Part shown: piece by piece, positions 31,774 through 40,131 of the stretch
Layout: every line of letters starts with the position of its first letter
Position numbering within the stretch: the first letter of the stretch is position 1
Assembly: GCF_004348345.1 (NCBI RefSeq)
Contig: NZ_SMJZ01000004.1
Span: 1 to 64,000 of the forward strand
Origin: Nonomuraea longispora
Lineage (GTDB): Bacteria > Actinomycetota > Actinomycetes > Streptosporangiales > Streptosporangiaceae
Direction of reading: 5' to 3'
DNA length: 64,000 nt
Notes under the pieces: model-generated
The model's input: the letters and a program-made list of their open reading frames with translations, nothing else
Database searches by the model: none
Told to the model about the DNA's origin: nothing
Program-made: the position numbers and the translations under genes

Positions 31774-34758
31774 TCAGGAGTCGCTGGTGGAAGCGGCGCC
31801 GAGCATGGCCGACTCCCGTCGGTAGCCCTCCGCGGCTGCCGCGTCGCCCAGTGCGTCGCTGATCCGGGCGAGTTCGCGCATGGTGGCAGCGATCCGGAGT
31901 GATGCGCGCAGGCGCTGCCAGATGGCGAGGGCGTCAAGATGGGCGCTCCGGGCGGCCCGGTGGTCACCCCGGGCGTTCCGGACCCGGCCGAGGGCGTCAA
32001 GGGCGCGGCCTTCGTCCCACAGGTGCCCATGGTCCCGCGACTCTCGGAGGTTGTCCCTCAGCACGGCCTCGGCGTCGGCAAATCGGCCCTGGACGGCGTA
32101 CACGCGGGAGATGTCACCGGCGGTGCCGTTGACCCGCAGTTCGTCACCGACCCGCTGGATGATCGCCTTGCCCTGTGACAGGCACTTGACGGCTTCGCCG
32201 ACGCGGCGTTGTTTCAGGTAGGCCAGGCCGATGTTCTTCGTCATCCACAATTCGGAGACAGGCGCCCCGCACTTCTGGAACGCGTCGCGTGCCTCCTCGA
32301 AGAGCGGGAGATAACCCTCCCGCACACCTGCCCTCCGTGCCGCGACGATCAGCGAGAACGCGGCAAGCCCAAGCCCGGCGAAATCCCTCTTGCACCGGGC
32401 GGTGGCCAGCGCGTCCATGTGCTTTCCCAGCGCGTGCCACTGCTGTGGCGGCTTCGGCGGCTCCGCGTGGCCGCTGAGCCGCTCTGGGATGAGCGACGCG
32501 TAGGCGGTGACCGCGCGCGATGCGTACGTGAGGGCCGCGTCGAAGTTGTCCTGGGACGACTCGGCGTCGAGTAGCAGCCCGAGCATGCAGGCGACCCCGC
32601 CGTCGTCCTCGGCCTCCTCCGCTGCCCGCAATCCGTCCCGCAGCGTATCGGTCCATTCGCCATAGGCGCCCCGCATGTCGAGATAGGTAGACATGTGCTG
32701 GGCAAGGGGCCAGGCGACCTGCGCGAGCTTCCCATCGGCGGCCTGCCGGACGACCCGGCGCAGGAGTCGCCACTCCTCGTCGAACCAGGTGAGCGGGTAC
32801 GCCCGTGCGGCTTCGCGGACCTCCTCGGGCGCCTGCCAGCGGGCGGGAGGCGCCGGGTCCTCGCCGTACCAGTGCGGCATCTCGCCATCGGCGACGGAGG
32901 CCAGGTCCAGCCAGCCGTTCATGACGCGCGCGGAGACGGCGGCGCACGTCTCGGCACCGTCCGCGCGGGCAAGCTCCTCGGCGAAGAGGTGGACCAGGTC
33001 GTGGAGCGCAAAGCGAGGCCCGGTCAACCCTTGTCCGGCGGGCTCCACCAGGTGTACGTCGACGAGGTCGTCCAGGATCCGCTCCGCGAAGCCCAGCGGC
33101 CGGTCGAGCAGGGCGGCGCTGACCCAGGACGGGAACTCGTGCGAGCCCACGATCCCCAGCCACCGGAAGAGCCGCCGCTGGTCGAGGTCGAGCCTGGAGT
33201 AGCTCGCGGCGATGCTCGCGCGAACCCCGGCATCGCCGAGTTCGAGCCAGTCCAGACGTCCCCGGTCGTCGGAGAGCCTGCGCGCTATGTGCGACAACGT
33301 CCAGGTCGGCCGGGTCGTCACGCGTGCGGTGACCATGTGGATCGCCAACGGCAGGCCGTCGCACAAACGTACGATCTCCGCGGCGGCGGGCAGGGCCTCG
33401 GCCACGGCTGCGGACCCGACGGCGTCCTGCAGGAGGTCCATCGCGCTCTCCTGGTCGAGGGGCCCCACCGGCATGGTGCGTACGATGTCGCTGCAGGGAA
33501 GCCGGCGGCGGCTGGTCGCGATCACACAGCAGCCGGGACCGACCGGAAGCAGATGGCGGAGCTGGGATTCCTCGGCGATGTCATCGAGGAGGACCAGGAC
33601 CCGCCGGTCGGCCAGCGTGTCGCGGAACAGCCCGCTGAGAGCGTCGAGCGTGAGGCCGCGTCCGTCGGCGGACACGCCGAGGGCCTGCAGAAACTGATGG
33701 AGCACGGACCGCAGATCCCGGGATCGCCTTCCACAGCCGCCGAGCCGGGCGTAAAGCTGACCGCCGGGGAACTCGTCACGTATCCGGTGGCCGAGGTGGG
33801 TGGCGAACTCGGTCTTGCCGACACCGCCCGGCCCGACGAGCACCAGGCATCTCGGCCCTGTCACATATTCCTCGGACGTCAGGCGGACCGCCGTGTCCAT
33901 CATCTTGTCACGGCCGATCAGGCGCCGCGTCACCGGAGGTAGCTGCTGGGGCCTCCGCGCCGGCGGCCTTACCGGCGCGGTCTCCTCACCCGTCAAGATG
34001 GCGTGGTGGACCCGCTGGATCTGTTCCGAGGGGTCGATCCCCAGCTCTTCCGCCAGCCGCTCGCGGACACCCTGGAACACCGAAAGCGCCTCGGCGGTCC
34101 GCCCGGTCCTGGCGAGCACCGTCATGTACTTCGCCACGAAACCTTCCCGCAGCGGGTGGTCGCTCACAAGCGAGGCGAGCTCGGCGACCAGGTCGCGATG
34201 GTGCCCGAGGGCGAGATCCGCGTCGATCCGCTCCTCGATGGCCGCCAGCCGCCGCTCCTCCAGCCCGGCCGCGGCCTCGCGGACCGCCGGGTGCGGCAGG
34301 TCCGCGAGCGCGATGCCCCGCCACTGCCGCAAGGCGTGATGGTACAGGTCCACAGCCTGAGGCAGGTCACCGCCGGCGGCTCTGTCCCGGGCGCAAGACA
34401 GGGCGCGGTCGAACTCCTCGACGTCAAGGCATCGCCTCGGAACGATCAGCCGATATCCCGGAGCCTTGGTCTCGATGAGCGAGCCGTCCTCCCCCAGTGC
34501 CCTGCGCAATCCCGAGATCAAGCCGTGCAGCCGAGATCGGCACGTCTGTGGGGGGGACTCGCCCCAGAGCGCGTCGACCAACTCGTCCGACGAGACGACC
34601 TGACCGGCGCGCAGGAGCAGCAAAGCGAGCATCACCCGCTGCTGGAGGCCTCCGACATCGACCACCGAACCGCCACGCTCGACGGTCAGCGGGCCGAGCA
34701 ACCGGAAATACAGGTCCTGCCCCGCCAGGGGCGACGTGCCGCCGACGGTCCGGGGCAT
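31774..34758 (-). CDS. SARP-type transcriptional regulator with NB-ARC and TPR domains (AfsR-like)
   Basis: A 994-residue activator: OmpR-like winged HTH at about residues 20-110, BTAD (bacterial transcriptional activation domain) at about 110-255, NB-ARC with P-loop GPGGVGKTE at 309-317 and Walker B-like RVLVLLDDI, then C-terminal TPR helices (about 650-990). AfsR/SARP proteins switch on secondary-metabolite genes and bind ATP. ATG 34758 is chosen because it overlaps the stop of the upstream 64-codon gene (TGATG); the TTG at 34782 is weaker. It is convergent with the export operon, 24 bases apart. Confidence 0.93.
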   Translation of the reverse strand: MPRTVGGTSPLAGQDLYFRLLGPLTVERGGSVVDVGGLQQRVMLALLLLRAGQVVSSDELVDALWGESPPQTCRSRLHGLISGLRRALGEDGSLIETKAPGYRLIVPRRCLDVEEFDRALSCARDRAAGGDLPQAVDLYHHALRQWRGIALADLPHPAVREAAAGLEERRLAAIEERIDADLALGHHRDLVAELASLVSDHPLREGFVAKYMTVLARTGRTAEALSVFQGVRERLAEELGIDPSEQIQRVHHAILTGEETAPVRPPARRPQQLPPVTRRLIGRDKMMDTAVRLTSEEYVTGPRCLVLVGPGGVGKTEFATHLGHRIRDEFPGGQLYARLGGCGRRSRDLRSVLHQFLQALGVSADGRGLTLDALSGLFRDTLADRRVLVLLDDIAEESQLRHLLPVGPGCCVIATSRRRLPCSDIVRTMPVGPLDQESAMDLLQDAVGSAAVAEALPAAAEIVRLCDGLPLAIHMVTARVTTRPTWTLSHIARRLSDDRGRLDWLELGDAGVRASIAASYSRLDLDQRRLFRWLGIVGSHEFPSWVSAALLDRPLGFAERILDDLVDVHLVEPAGQGLTGPRFALHDLVHLFAEELARADGAETCAAVSARVMNGWLDLASVADGEMPHWYGEDPAPPARWQAPEEVREAARAYPLTWFDEEWRLLRRVVRQAADGKLAQVAWPLAQHMSTYLDMRGAYGEWTDTLRDGLRAAEEAEDDGGVACMLGLLLDAESSQDNFDAALTYASRAVTAYASLIPERLSGHAEPPKPPQQWHALGKHMDALATARCKRDFAGLGLAAFSLIVAARRAGVREGYLPLFEEARDAFQKCGAPVSELWMTKNIGLAYLKQRRVGEAVKCLSQGKAIIQRVGDELRVNGTAGDISRVYAVQGRFADAEAVLRDNLRESRDHGHLWDEGRALDALGRVRNARGDHRAARSAHLDALAIWQRLRASLRIAATMRELARISDALGDAAAAEGYRRESAMLGAASTSDS

Positions 34759-34952
34759 CAGTGCATCACCCGCCCATCCCAACCGACTGAGGGTTCAGAA
34801 CCATGCGCCTGGCCGAGGGCGAAGCGAACTCCCACCTCGTTGTCCGGACGGCAGCATTCCACCGCGTGCGCAGGCTCCCATGCGGTGTCGAGCGCCTGTT
34901 CCAGCGCCCTGCGGTCGAGCGAGTACATCGATGTTGTCGTCTCCGGGGTCAA
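34758..34952 (-). CDS. Small protein (64 aa) between ArsR-like and SARP genes
   Basis: TTG 34952 has a strong GGAGGGG site and lies three bases after the ArsR stop; the frame ends in a TGA whose last base is the first of the SARP ATG. The product (MTPETTTSMYSLDRRALEQA ... NEVGVRFALGQAHGSEPSVG) is soluble, with a Cys-Cys pair in VECCRPDNE. I do not recognise the family. Tight coupling on both sides supports expression, even if its role is only to couple translation. Confidence 0.5.
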   Translation of the reverse strand: MTPETTTSMYSLDRRALEQALDTAWEPAHAVECCRPDNEVGVRFALGQAHGSEPSVGWDGRVMH

Positions 34953-34955
34953 TCG

Positions 34956-35540
34956 TCACCCCTCCGGCAGCCCCACGGGGACGGCGTACAGGATGGCCTG
35001 AACCGGGCGCGCGCCCCCTGCCGGCGACGTACCGCTCCTCCGATAGCGCTCAAGCACAGCGAACATGTCGCGGCCGAACTCACGGAGCTGGTCCGGCGTC
35101 AGCCACAGAAGGTTGCTGGACAGCGTGGAGACGTTGCGCCACTCGTCCGGGAGTCCGTGCCGCCGATCGATGAATGTCTCGATTGTCCGGGCGTCCCTGG
35201 CGAGCATCGTCTTGGCGAACGCGTCGGCAGAGCGCGTCGCCGACGAGTCCTCATCGGGGCGGTGGACGTACGTGGCTCGCCGCATCGCCAGCCGCCACGG
35301 CCGCGCACGCCCCTTTCCTCCGCCGGTCTCCTCGACCACCCCATATTTGGCGAGCAAATGCAGATGATAGGAGCACACCTTCGGGGCCAGTCCCAGGAGT
35401 TCGGCCGCGCGGCTCGCGGTCACCTCCCCGTTCAGTTCGAGAAGGCGCAGCAGCTCCAGCCTCACCGGATGGGCGAGGGCACGCAGGGCACGCGGGTCGG
35501 TCTCTGGTTCGCTATGTGAACCACTGTTCCCGGAAGGCAT
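34956..35540 (-). CDS. ArsR-like winged-helix transcriptional regulator
   Basis: A 194-residue DNA-binding protein: ALAHPVRLELLRLLELNGEVTASR and APKVCSYHLHLLAKYGVVEE form an ArsR/HTH_20 winged helix at about residues 18-85. The C-terminal part (WRLAMRRATYVHRP ... LTPDQLREFGRDMFAVLERY) matches actinobacterial ArsR-like proteins with a helical extension. It lacks the metal-binding CxC motif of classical ArsR, so its signal is probably not arsenite. First gene of a coupled ArsR-small protein-SARP unit. Confidence 0.88.
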   Translation of the reverse strand: MPSGNSGSHSEPETDPRALRALAHPVRLELLRLLELNGEVTASRAAELLGLAPKVCSYHLHLLAKYGVVEETGGGKGRARPWRLAMRRATYVHRPDEDSSATRSADAFAKTMLARDARTIETFIDRRHGLPDEWRNVSTLSSNLLWLTPDQLREFGRDMFAVLERYRRSGTSPAGGARPVQAILYAVPVGLPEG

Positions 35541-35737
35541 GTTCCGATGCTCGGGGATGTTCCGTGGGCTGTCAACCTAGGTGCGCCTCGGCTTCAAGCA
35601 GGGGCTCGGCTGGCCTTCCCTCGGAGCGTGGAGATCGAAAAAGGGAGAGGTTTGGTCGCGGCAGCAGTCACGCGGCGGCGCTTTGATCCGGAGTTCCGGG
35701 CCTGGCAGACACCCGCGAGACCTGCGGCCGAGCGGAT

Positions 35738-35882
35738 GAAGTGCAGGTCCACCACATCCGCAAGCGCGTCGGCCTCGGCATCCCCGGCCCACTCCCGCCC
35801 CCACCGGGCCAAGGCCATGGCCAACGAGCGGCGCAAGAGCCTCGTGCTCTGCACCGCCTGCCATGACCACATCCACAGGATT
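35738..35882 (+). pseudogene. HNH-nuclease remnant, probably group II intron maturase C-terminus
   Basis: Two frames give EVQVHHIRKRVGLG and then, after a shift, AMANERRKSLVLCTACHDHIH. Together they look like the C-terminal HNH endonuclease domain of group II intron reverse transcriptases (VHHIRKL ... RRKTLVVCxxCHxxIH). No reverse-transcriptase domain or intron RNA domain is seen. It abuts the truncated end of the ferredoxin reductase gene. The region 35541-35737 has no recognisable feature. Confidence 0.6.
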
Positions 35883-36035
35883 TGTTGGACAGCGGCGGCC
35901 GATCGTAGGGCAGTCGCGGCTCCTCACCGACCATGGTCAACGCGCCGGTGAATTCTTTACGGCGCAGGGTTTCGGCGGCGGCGGTCAGACCCGCCGCCGA
36001 AGCACCTACGACAACGATTCGAGATGCTGGTTCAC
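35875..36035 (-). pseudogene. Ferredoxin reductase, N-terminal fragment
   Basis: GTG 36035 overlaps the ferredoxin stop (GTGA), as in an operon, but within about six codons a one-base shift is needed to reach RIVVVGASAAGLTAAAETLRR and FTGALTMVGEEPRLPYDRPPLS, the FAD-binding start of a rhodocoxin/putidaredoxin-type reductase. After about 50 residues the gene ends at HNH-like DNA. This would have been the electron donor for the P450-ferredoxin pair upstream; it is not functional. Confidence 0.75.
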
Positions 36036-36229
36036 GACGGGGTCAGCGTGATCGCCAGGGCTGGGCAGATGCGCGAGGCCTCCCAGACGTCCTCCTGTAG
36101 CCCGGGTTCCGGGCTGTCTTGCAGGAGCACGACGATGCCGTCGGCGTCGCGTTGGTCGAATACCTCAGGTGAGGCGAGTACGCATTGCCCGGAGCCGATG
36201 CAGGCGTGTTGGTCGATGGTGATCTTCAT
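36032..36229 (-). CDS. 3Fe-4S ferredoxin of the P450 system
   Basis: A 65-residue ferredoxin: CIGSGQC near residues 10-16 and a final CP (RICPALAI) supply the three cysteines of a [3Fe-4S] cluster as in actinobacterial P450 ferredoxins; PEVFDQRDADGIVVLL is the standard middle. It follows the P450 gene by 19 bases with AAGGAGAAAC as ribosome site. It should pass electrons to the P450; its own reductase gene downstream is broken, so a reductase elsewhere in the genome must serve. Confidence 0.95.
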   Translation of the reverse strand: MKITIDQHACIGSGQCVLASPEVFDQRDADGIVVLLQDSPEPGLQEDVWEASRICPALAITLTPS

Positions 36230-36248
36230 GTGTTTCTCCTTGTGTGAT

Positions 36249-37466
36249 TCACCAGGTGACGGGTAGTTCGCGCACCCCGTAGAAGACCGCGTTCTCCTTG
36301 AACGTCAGCTGTTCCAGAGGTACGGCCAAGGCCAGCGTGGGGATGCGTCGATACAGGGTGCTGTAGACGACTTGCAGTTCCACTCGGGCGAGTGGCTGGC
36401 CCAGACACTGGTGAGCGCCGAACCCGAAGGCGACATGGTGGCGGGCCTCGCGGCGGACATCGAGGGTCTCCGGGTCGGGGAAGGCCGAGGGGTCGCGGTT
36501 AGCGATGCTTTTCACCGCGATGATGCCGTCGCCTTTGCGGATGAGCCGGCCTCCGATCTCGAGATCTTCCCGCGCGACGCGGCGGGCTTCGGTATGGGTG
36601 ATGGACAGGTAGCGCAGGAGCTCTTCGGCGGCGTTGGTCACCAGCGCGGGGTCGCCGCCGTCGCGGACCGCGCTCAACTGGTCCGGGTGCGCCAGCAGTG
36701 CGGTCGTGCCCAGCGCGATCATGTTCGCGGTGGTGTCGTGCCCGGCCACCAGAAGCAGTTGACCCACCGTGGCGATCTCACGCCGGGTCATCGCGCCGGT
36801 CCGGTACTGCTCGACGGCCAGTCTGCTGAACACGTCGTCGCTCGGCTCGGCATTCTTCTTGTCCACCAGTTCCTCCAGGTAGGCGTTCAGTTCCTGGCTG
36901 GCGGCCATGGCCTGTTCAGGGTCGGGTTCGTCCATGACGAGCGTGCGGGACACTCGGTGGAAGAGGTCGCGGGCCGTATAGGGCGAGCCCAGCAGTTCGC
37001 AGATCACCAGTGAGGGAACCGGTAGCGCGAACGCCTCCACCAGGTCTACTGGATTCGGGCCGGCGAGCATCTCATCGATGAGGTCGTCGACGATCCGCTG
37101 GATCCGGGGCCGCAACGCCTCCATCCTTTTGATCGTGAAGTCCGAGGTCAGGAGCCGTCGCTGGGCGGTGTGCTCCGGCGCGTCCATCTGCATCAGCGTC
37201 TTCATGTGTGCGTCGCGTGCCTTGCTCACCGCGTTGGTGTGTGGGAAGCCGGGTTGCGTCACGTCGACGCTGACCCGCGGATCGGCGAGCAGCGCACGCA
37301 CATCCGCATGGCGGGTGACCATCCACGGGGTGCTGCCATCCCACAGTCTCACTCGTGAAACCGGCGCTTCTTCGAGTCGTCGGCCCAACTCCGGCGACGG
37401 GTCGAAGGGACACCCCGTCGCGCGGGCCATCGGAAAGGTCGGCATCTCTGGTAGGGCGTCAGCCAT
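36249..37466 (-). CDS. Cytochrome P450, CYP105-like
   Basis: Heme monooxygenase of 405 residues: AGHDTT in the I-helix (241-246), EELLR in the K-helix (281-285), heme loop FGFGAHQCLG (347-356) with Cys354. The sequence pattern (MDAPEHTAQRRLLTSDFTIKRM) is typical of CYP105-type enzymes that oxidise drugs, vitamins or macrolides. GAGGAGA precedes ATG 37466. It is followed by its ferredoxin. A 150-bp piece of this gene recurs at 16088-16245. Confidence 0.95.
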   Translation of the reverse strand: MADALPEMPTFPMARATGCPFDPSPELGRRLEEAPVSRVRLWDGSTPWMVTRHADVRALLADPRVSVDVTQPGFPHTNAVSKARDAHMKTLMQMDAPEHTAQRRLLTSDFTIKRMEALRPRIQRIVDDLIDEMLAGPNPVDLVEAFALPVPSLVICELLGSPYTARDLFHRVSRTLVMDEPDPEQAMAASQELNAYLEELVDKKNAEPSDDVFSRLAVEQYRTGAMTRREIATVGQLLLVAGHDTTANMIALGTTALLAHPDQLSAVRDGGDPALVTNAAEELLRYLSITHTEARRVAREDLEIGGRLIRKGDGIIAVKSIANRDPSAFPDPETLDVRREARHHVAFGFGAHQCLGQPLARVELQVVYSTLYRRIPTLALAVPLEQLTFKENAVFYGVRELPVTW

Positions 37467-37582
37467 GGAAATCTCCTCGCATCGATGCGGTCATGGGGTG
37501 ATCCCGGGCGCGTCGTGAACAGGCCATCGGAAACCCGAGCCGGTCATCCCCGGGGGTGGACGTCATGTCGGTGGGTCGCGAG

Positions 37583-39074
37583 TTACGAGCCCTGTTGAAG
37601 CGGAGCATGGCCGGCCGGCTCGGCGGGCTCCGGGCGGCTCGAACGGTTCGCCGCGCGTGCGGTGATGGCGCCGGTCGCGCAGATGATCGCGAATCCGAAC
37701 AGCACGTACCGTGCCGAGTCGAGCATCGACGGGTCGCCGAGGTTGACCAGGACTCCGGCCACGGCCGTGCCGAACGCGATCGACAGACTCGTCACGGCGG
37801 CGATCGCCGCGGCGGCCCTCCGCCCTTCCTCCGGATCCTGGGTGCTGGACATGGCGGCCACGGACAGGTGCGGGTAGGCCAGGCCGATGCCGGAACCCGC
37901 GATGAACAACACCGGCACCCAGATGAGTACCAGCCAGGTCGGCGTGTCCTCGCGTTGCAGCAGTCCCTGGAGGAGGAAGCCGGACGCCAGGAGCAGCGGG
38001 CCGATGACGCGCAAACGGCGTACCGTGCGCTGTCTGGTGGCCGATGAGCTGCCCAGCTGGGTCAATGACCAGCCGAGCGAGATGGCGGCCCCGAACAGGC
38101 CGGCCGCGAGCGGGGGCAGCCCGCCCAACTGCTGGCCGAACAGCGGGACGAACGACTCGATCGCGACACCGAAGGCCAGTAGTCCGAGCGTCAGGTAGAT
38201 CCACTTCAGTGGCGAGCCGGCCTGGTAGGTCGTGCGGGGGAGGACCCGCAGCTCGCTGCGCCGTTCGTAGGCGACGAAGGCGGCCATCAGCAGCAGTGCC
38301 ACCACGATGCCGCTCACCATGGCCATGATGCCGGGCAGTACTCCGGCCAGGCTGACAGCCGCGGTGGCCGCCGTGACCAGCAGCAGCGACACGGCTGGGA
38401 CCGGCGCGCGCGCGTCGCTGCGTTCGCCGTGCGGTAGCACCCGGGGCACGATCGCGCAGCAGGCCGCCGCTATCGCCGCCATCGCCACGAACGCCAGGCG
38501 CCACGAGCCGAGCTGTGCGAACAGGCCGCCCAGCGCCGGGCCGACGAAGTTGCCGACGCCGTACATCGCTGACATCAGGGCGTTGCCGCGGGTCCACAGT
38601 CGGCTCGGCAGGGCCGAGCGGATGACGGCGAACCCCAGCCCGGACAGCACCCCCGCCCCGAATCCCTGGACGCCGCGGCCGGCCAGCAGTACCGGCATCG
38701 CCGGGCTCGCCGCACAGGCCAGCGAGCCCACCAGGAACACGGCGAAGCCGAGGCGGTAGGCGCCGACGTTCCCCCACCGGGCCAGGAGCCGACTGACCAG
38801 CATCGTCGCGATCACCATGGCGACGAGGTAGATCGTCATGTTCCACGCGTAGAAGCCGGCACCGCCGATGTCGGCCACCGCGGTCGGCAGCAGCGGCCAG
38901 CGCGATGGCCGCGCTCCAGAGTGCCGCCGCCGCGAAGCTGGATCCCGCGGGCTGCCCGGCCAGCAGCGCGCGCAGGGCTTCGATGACCGGTGTGAACGGG
39001 GGCGGCACTGGCGGGGGCCAATGATCGAGTGATCTGTGTTCCCTATTGATCGGCTGAGAGGCGTCACTGTTCAT
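37583..39074 (-). pseudogene. MFS transporter with frameshifted N-terminus
   Basis: From about residue 60 on, the frame encodes a good major facilitator protein (GGAGFYAWNMTIYLVAMVIAT; GRGVQGFGAGVLSGLGFAVI; ISLGWSLTQLG; about 11 helices in all). The first 60 residues of this frame are arginine-rich nonsense. A sensible N-terminus (MNSDASQPINREHRSLDHWP) starts at ATG 39074 in another frame and runs to about 38890, where the frame changes inside the first helix. A one-base shift or small deletion has therefore disrupted helix 1; a sequencing error is an alternative. Confidence 0.65.
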
Positions 39075-39297
39075 GGTCGCCCGGGGCGTAGCGGCTCCAT
39101 GGGCTTCCGACTGGCGGATCGCTGCCGAGCGTCCCGGACCGGCGAGGATGCCGAGCTCGCTCAGGCGTGACTGGATGGTTGGTCGGCGTGGTGGTGTTCG
39201 GTCTGGCCTGCGAGTAGTCGAGCAGGAGTCCGGCGAAGGGTTCGGGGACGGGTGATGGCGGATCCCCGAGGCTTTGGAGAACTGGGCTCCGTCCGCC

Positions 39298-39348
39298 TGC
39301 ACTCTGCCCACCGCCGAGCAGCCGCTGCGCGTGGCCGAGTTGGCATAG
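39298..39348 (+). pseudogene. Scrap of the same small protein as at 12889
   Basis: CTLPTAEQPLRVAELA followed by a stop; the DNA matches 12890-12925 with about four mismatches in 36 bases. It is the N-terminal piece only. The remaining DNA from 39075 to 39380 shows nothing recognisable. Confidence 0.4.
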
Positions 39349-39380
39349 CAGATGCGCGGCAGGAGCACCTCGTTGAGGGG

Positions 39381-40040
39381 TCAGGTGTCTGAGTCGCGCG
39401 GGGCCAGTCCGTGCTCGTAGGCATAGATGACGGCGCGGACCCGAGTGGGCAGCCCGAGCTTACGCAGGAGGCTGGCGACGTGGGTCTTGGCTGTGCCCTC
39501 CTCGATGGTCAGGGCCTGGGCTATTTCCGCGTTGCTCAGCCCTCGGGCCAGTTGCCGAAGTACCTCGAGCTCACGAGTGGTGAGCCGTTGTTGCGTGTCC
39601 GTGGCGTGCACGGGCGACAGTCTCGCGAAGCGGTGGATCAGCCGGGTGGTGACCTGCGGGTCCACCAGCCCGTGCCCGCGGTGTAGCGCCCGCACCGCCT
39701 GCAGCAGCAGCTCAGGGTCGCTGTCCTTGAGCAGGAATCCCGCAGCGCCCGACTGGAGCGCTCCGAACAGGTACTCGTCGGTGTCGAAAGTGGTGAGCGC
39801 GAGCACCCTCGGTGGTGCCTCCACGTCGGCGAGTTGCCGGATCGCGGAGATCCCGTCGACATACGGCATGCGCAGGTCCATCACCACCACGTCGGGACGC
39901 CGCCACAGCGCCTGGTGCACGGCCTCGGCTCCATCGGCCGCCTCACTGACCACCTCGATGTCGGACTCGCCGTCCAGCGTCACGCGTAGTGCGTCGCGTA
40001 CGGCCGGCTGGTCATCGGCGATCACCACCCGAATGATCAC
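39381..40040 (-). CDS. NarL/LuxR-type response regulator
   Basis: A 219-residue response regulator: receiver with ADDQ at 8-11, phospho-acceptor Asp55 in VVMDLRMPYV and lysine in LLKDSD, then a LuxR HTH at about 152-210 (LTTRELEVLRQLARGLSNAEIA). Start GTG 40040 has GGAGTG upstream; the longer open frame has no receiver-like residues. It lies 91 bases after its kinase gene, unlike the overlapping pairs elsewhere in the window. Confidence 0.93.
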   Translation of the reverse strand: MIIRVVIADDQPAVRDALRVTLDGESDIEVVSEAADGAEAVHQALWRRPDVVVMDLRMPYVDGISAIRQLADVEAPPRVLALTTFDTDEYLFGALQSGAAGFLLKDSDPELLLQAVRALHRGHGLVDPQVTTRLIHRFARLSPVHATDTQQRLTTRELEVLRQLARGLSNAEIAQALTIEEGTAKTHVASLLRKLGLPTRVRAVIYAYEHGLAPRDSDT

Positions 40041-40131
40041 AGCACACTCCTCATCCAGGTCGGCCGGGCCAGCATGCGATGCACCCCATGATGCCGGACT
40101 GTCGATGTCGAACCATCCGTCATCCGGTCGC

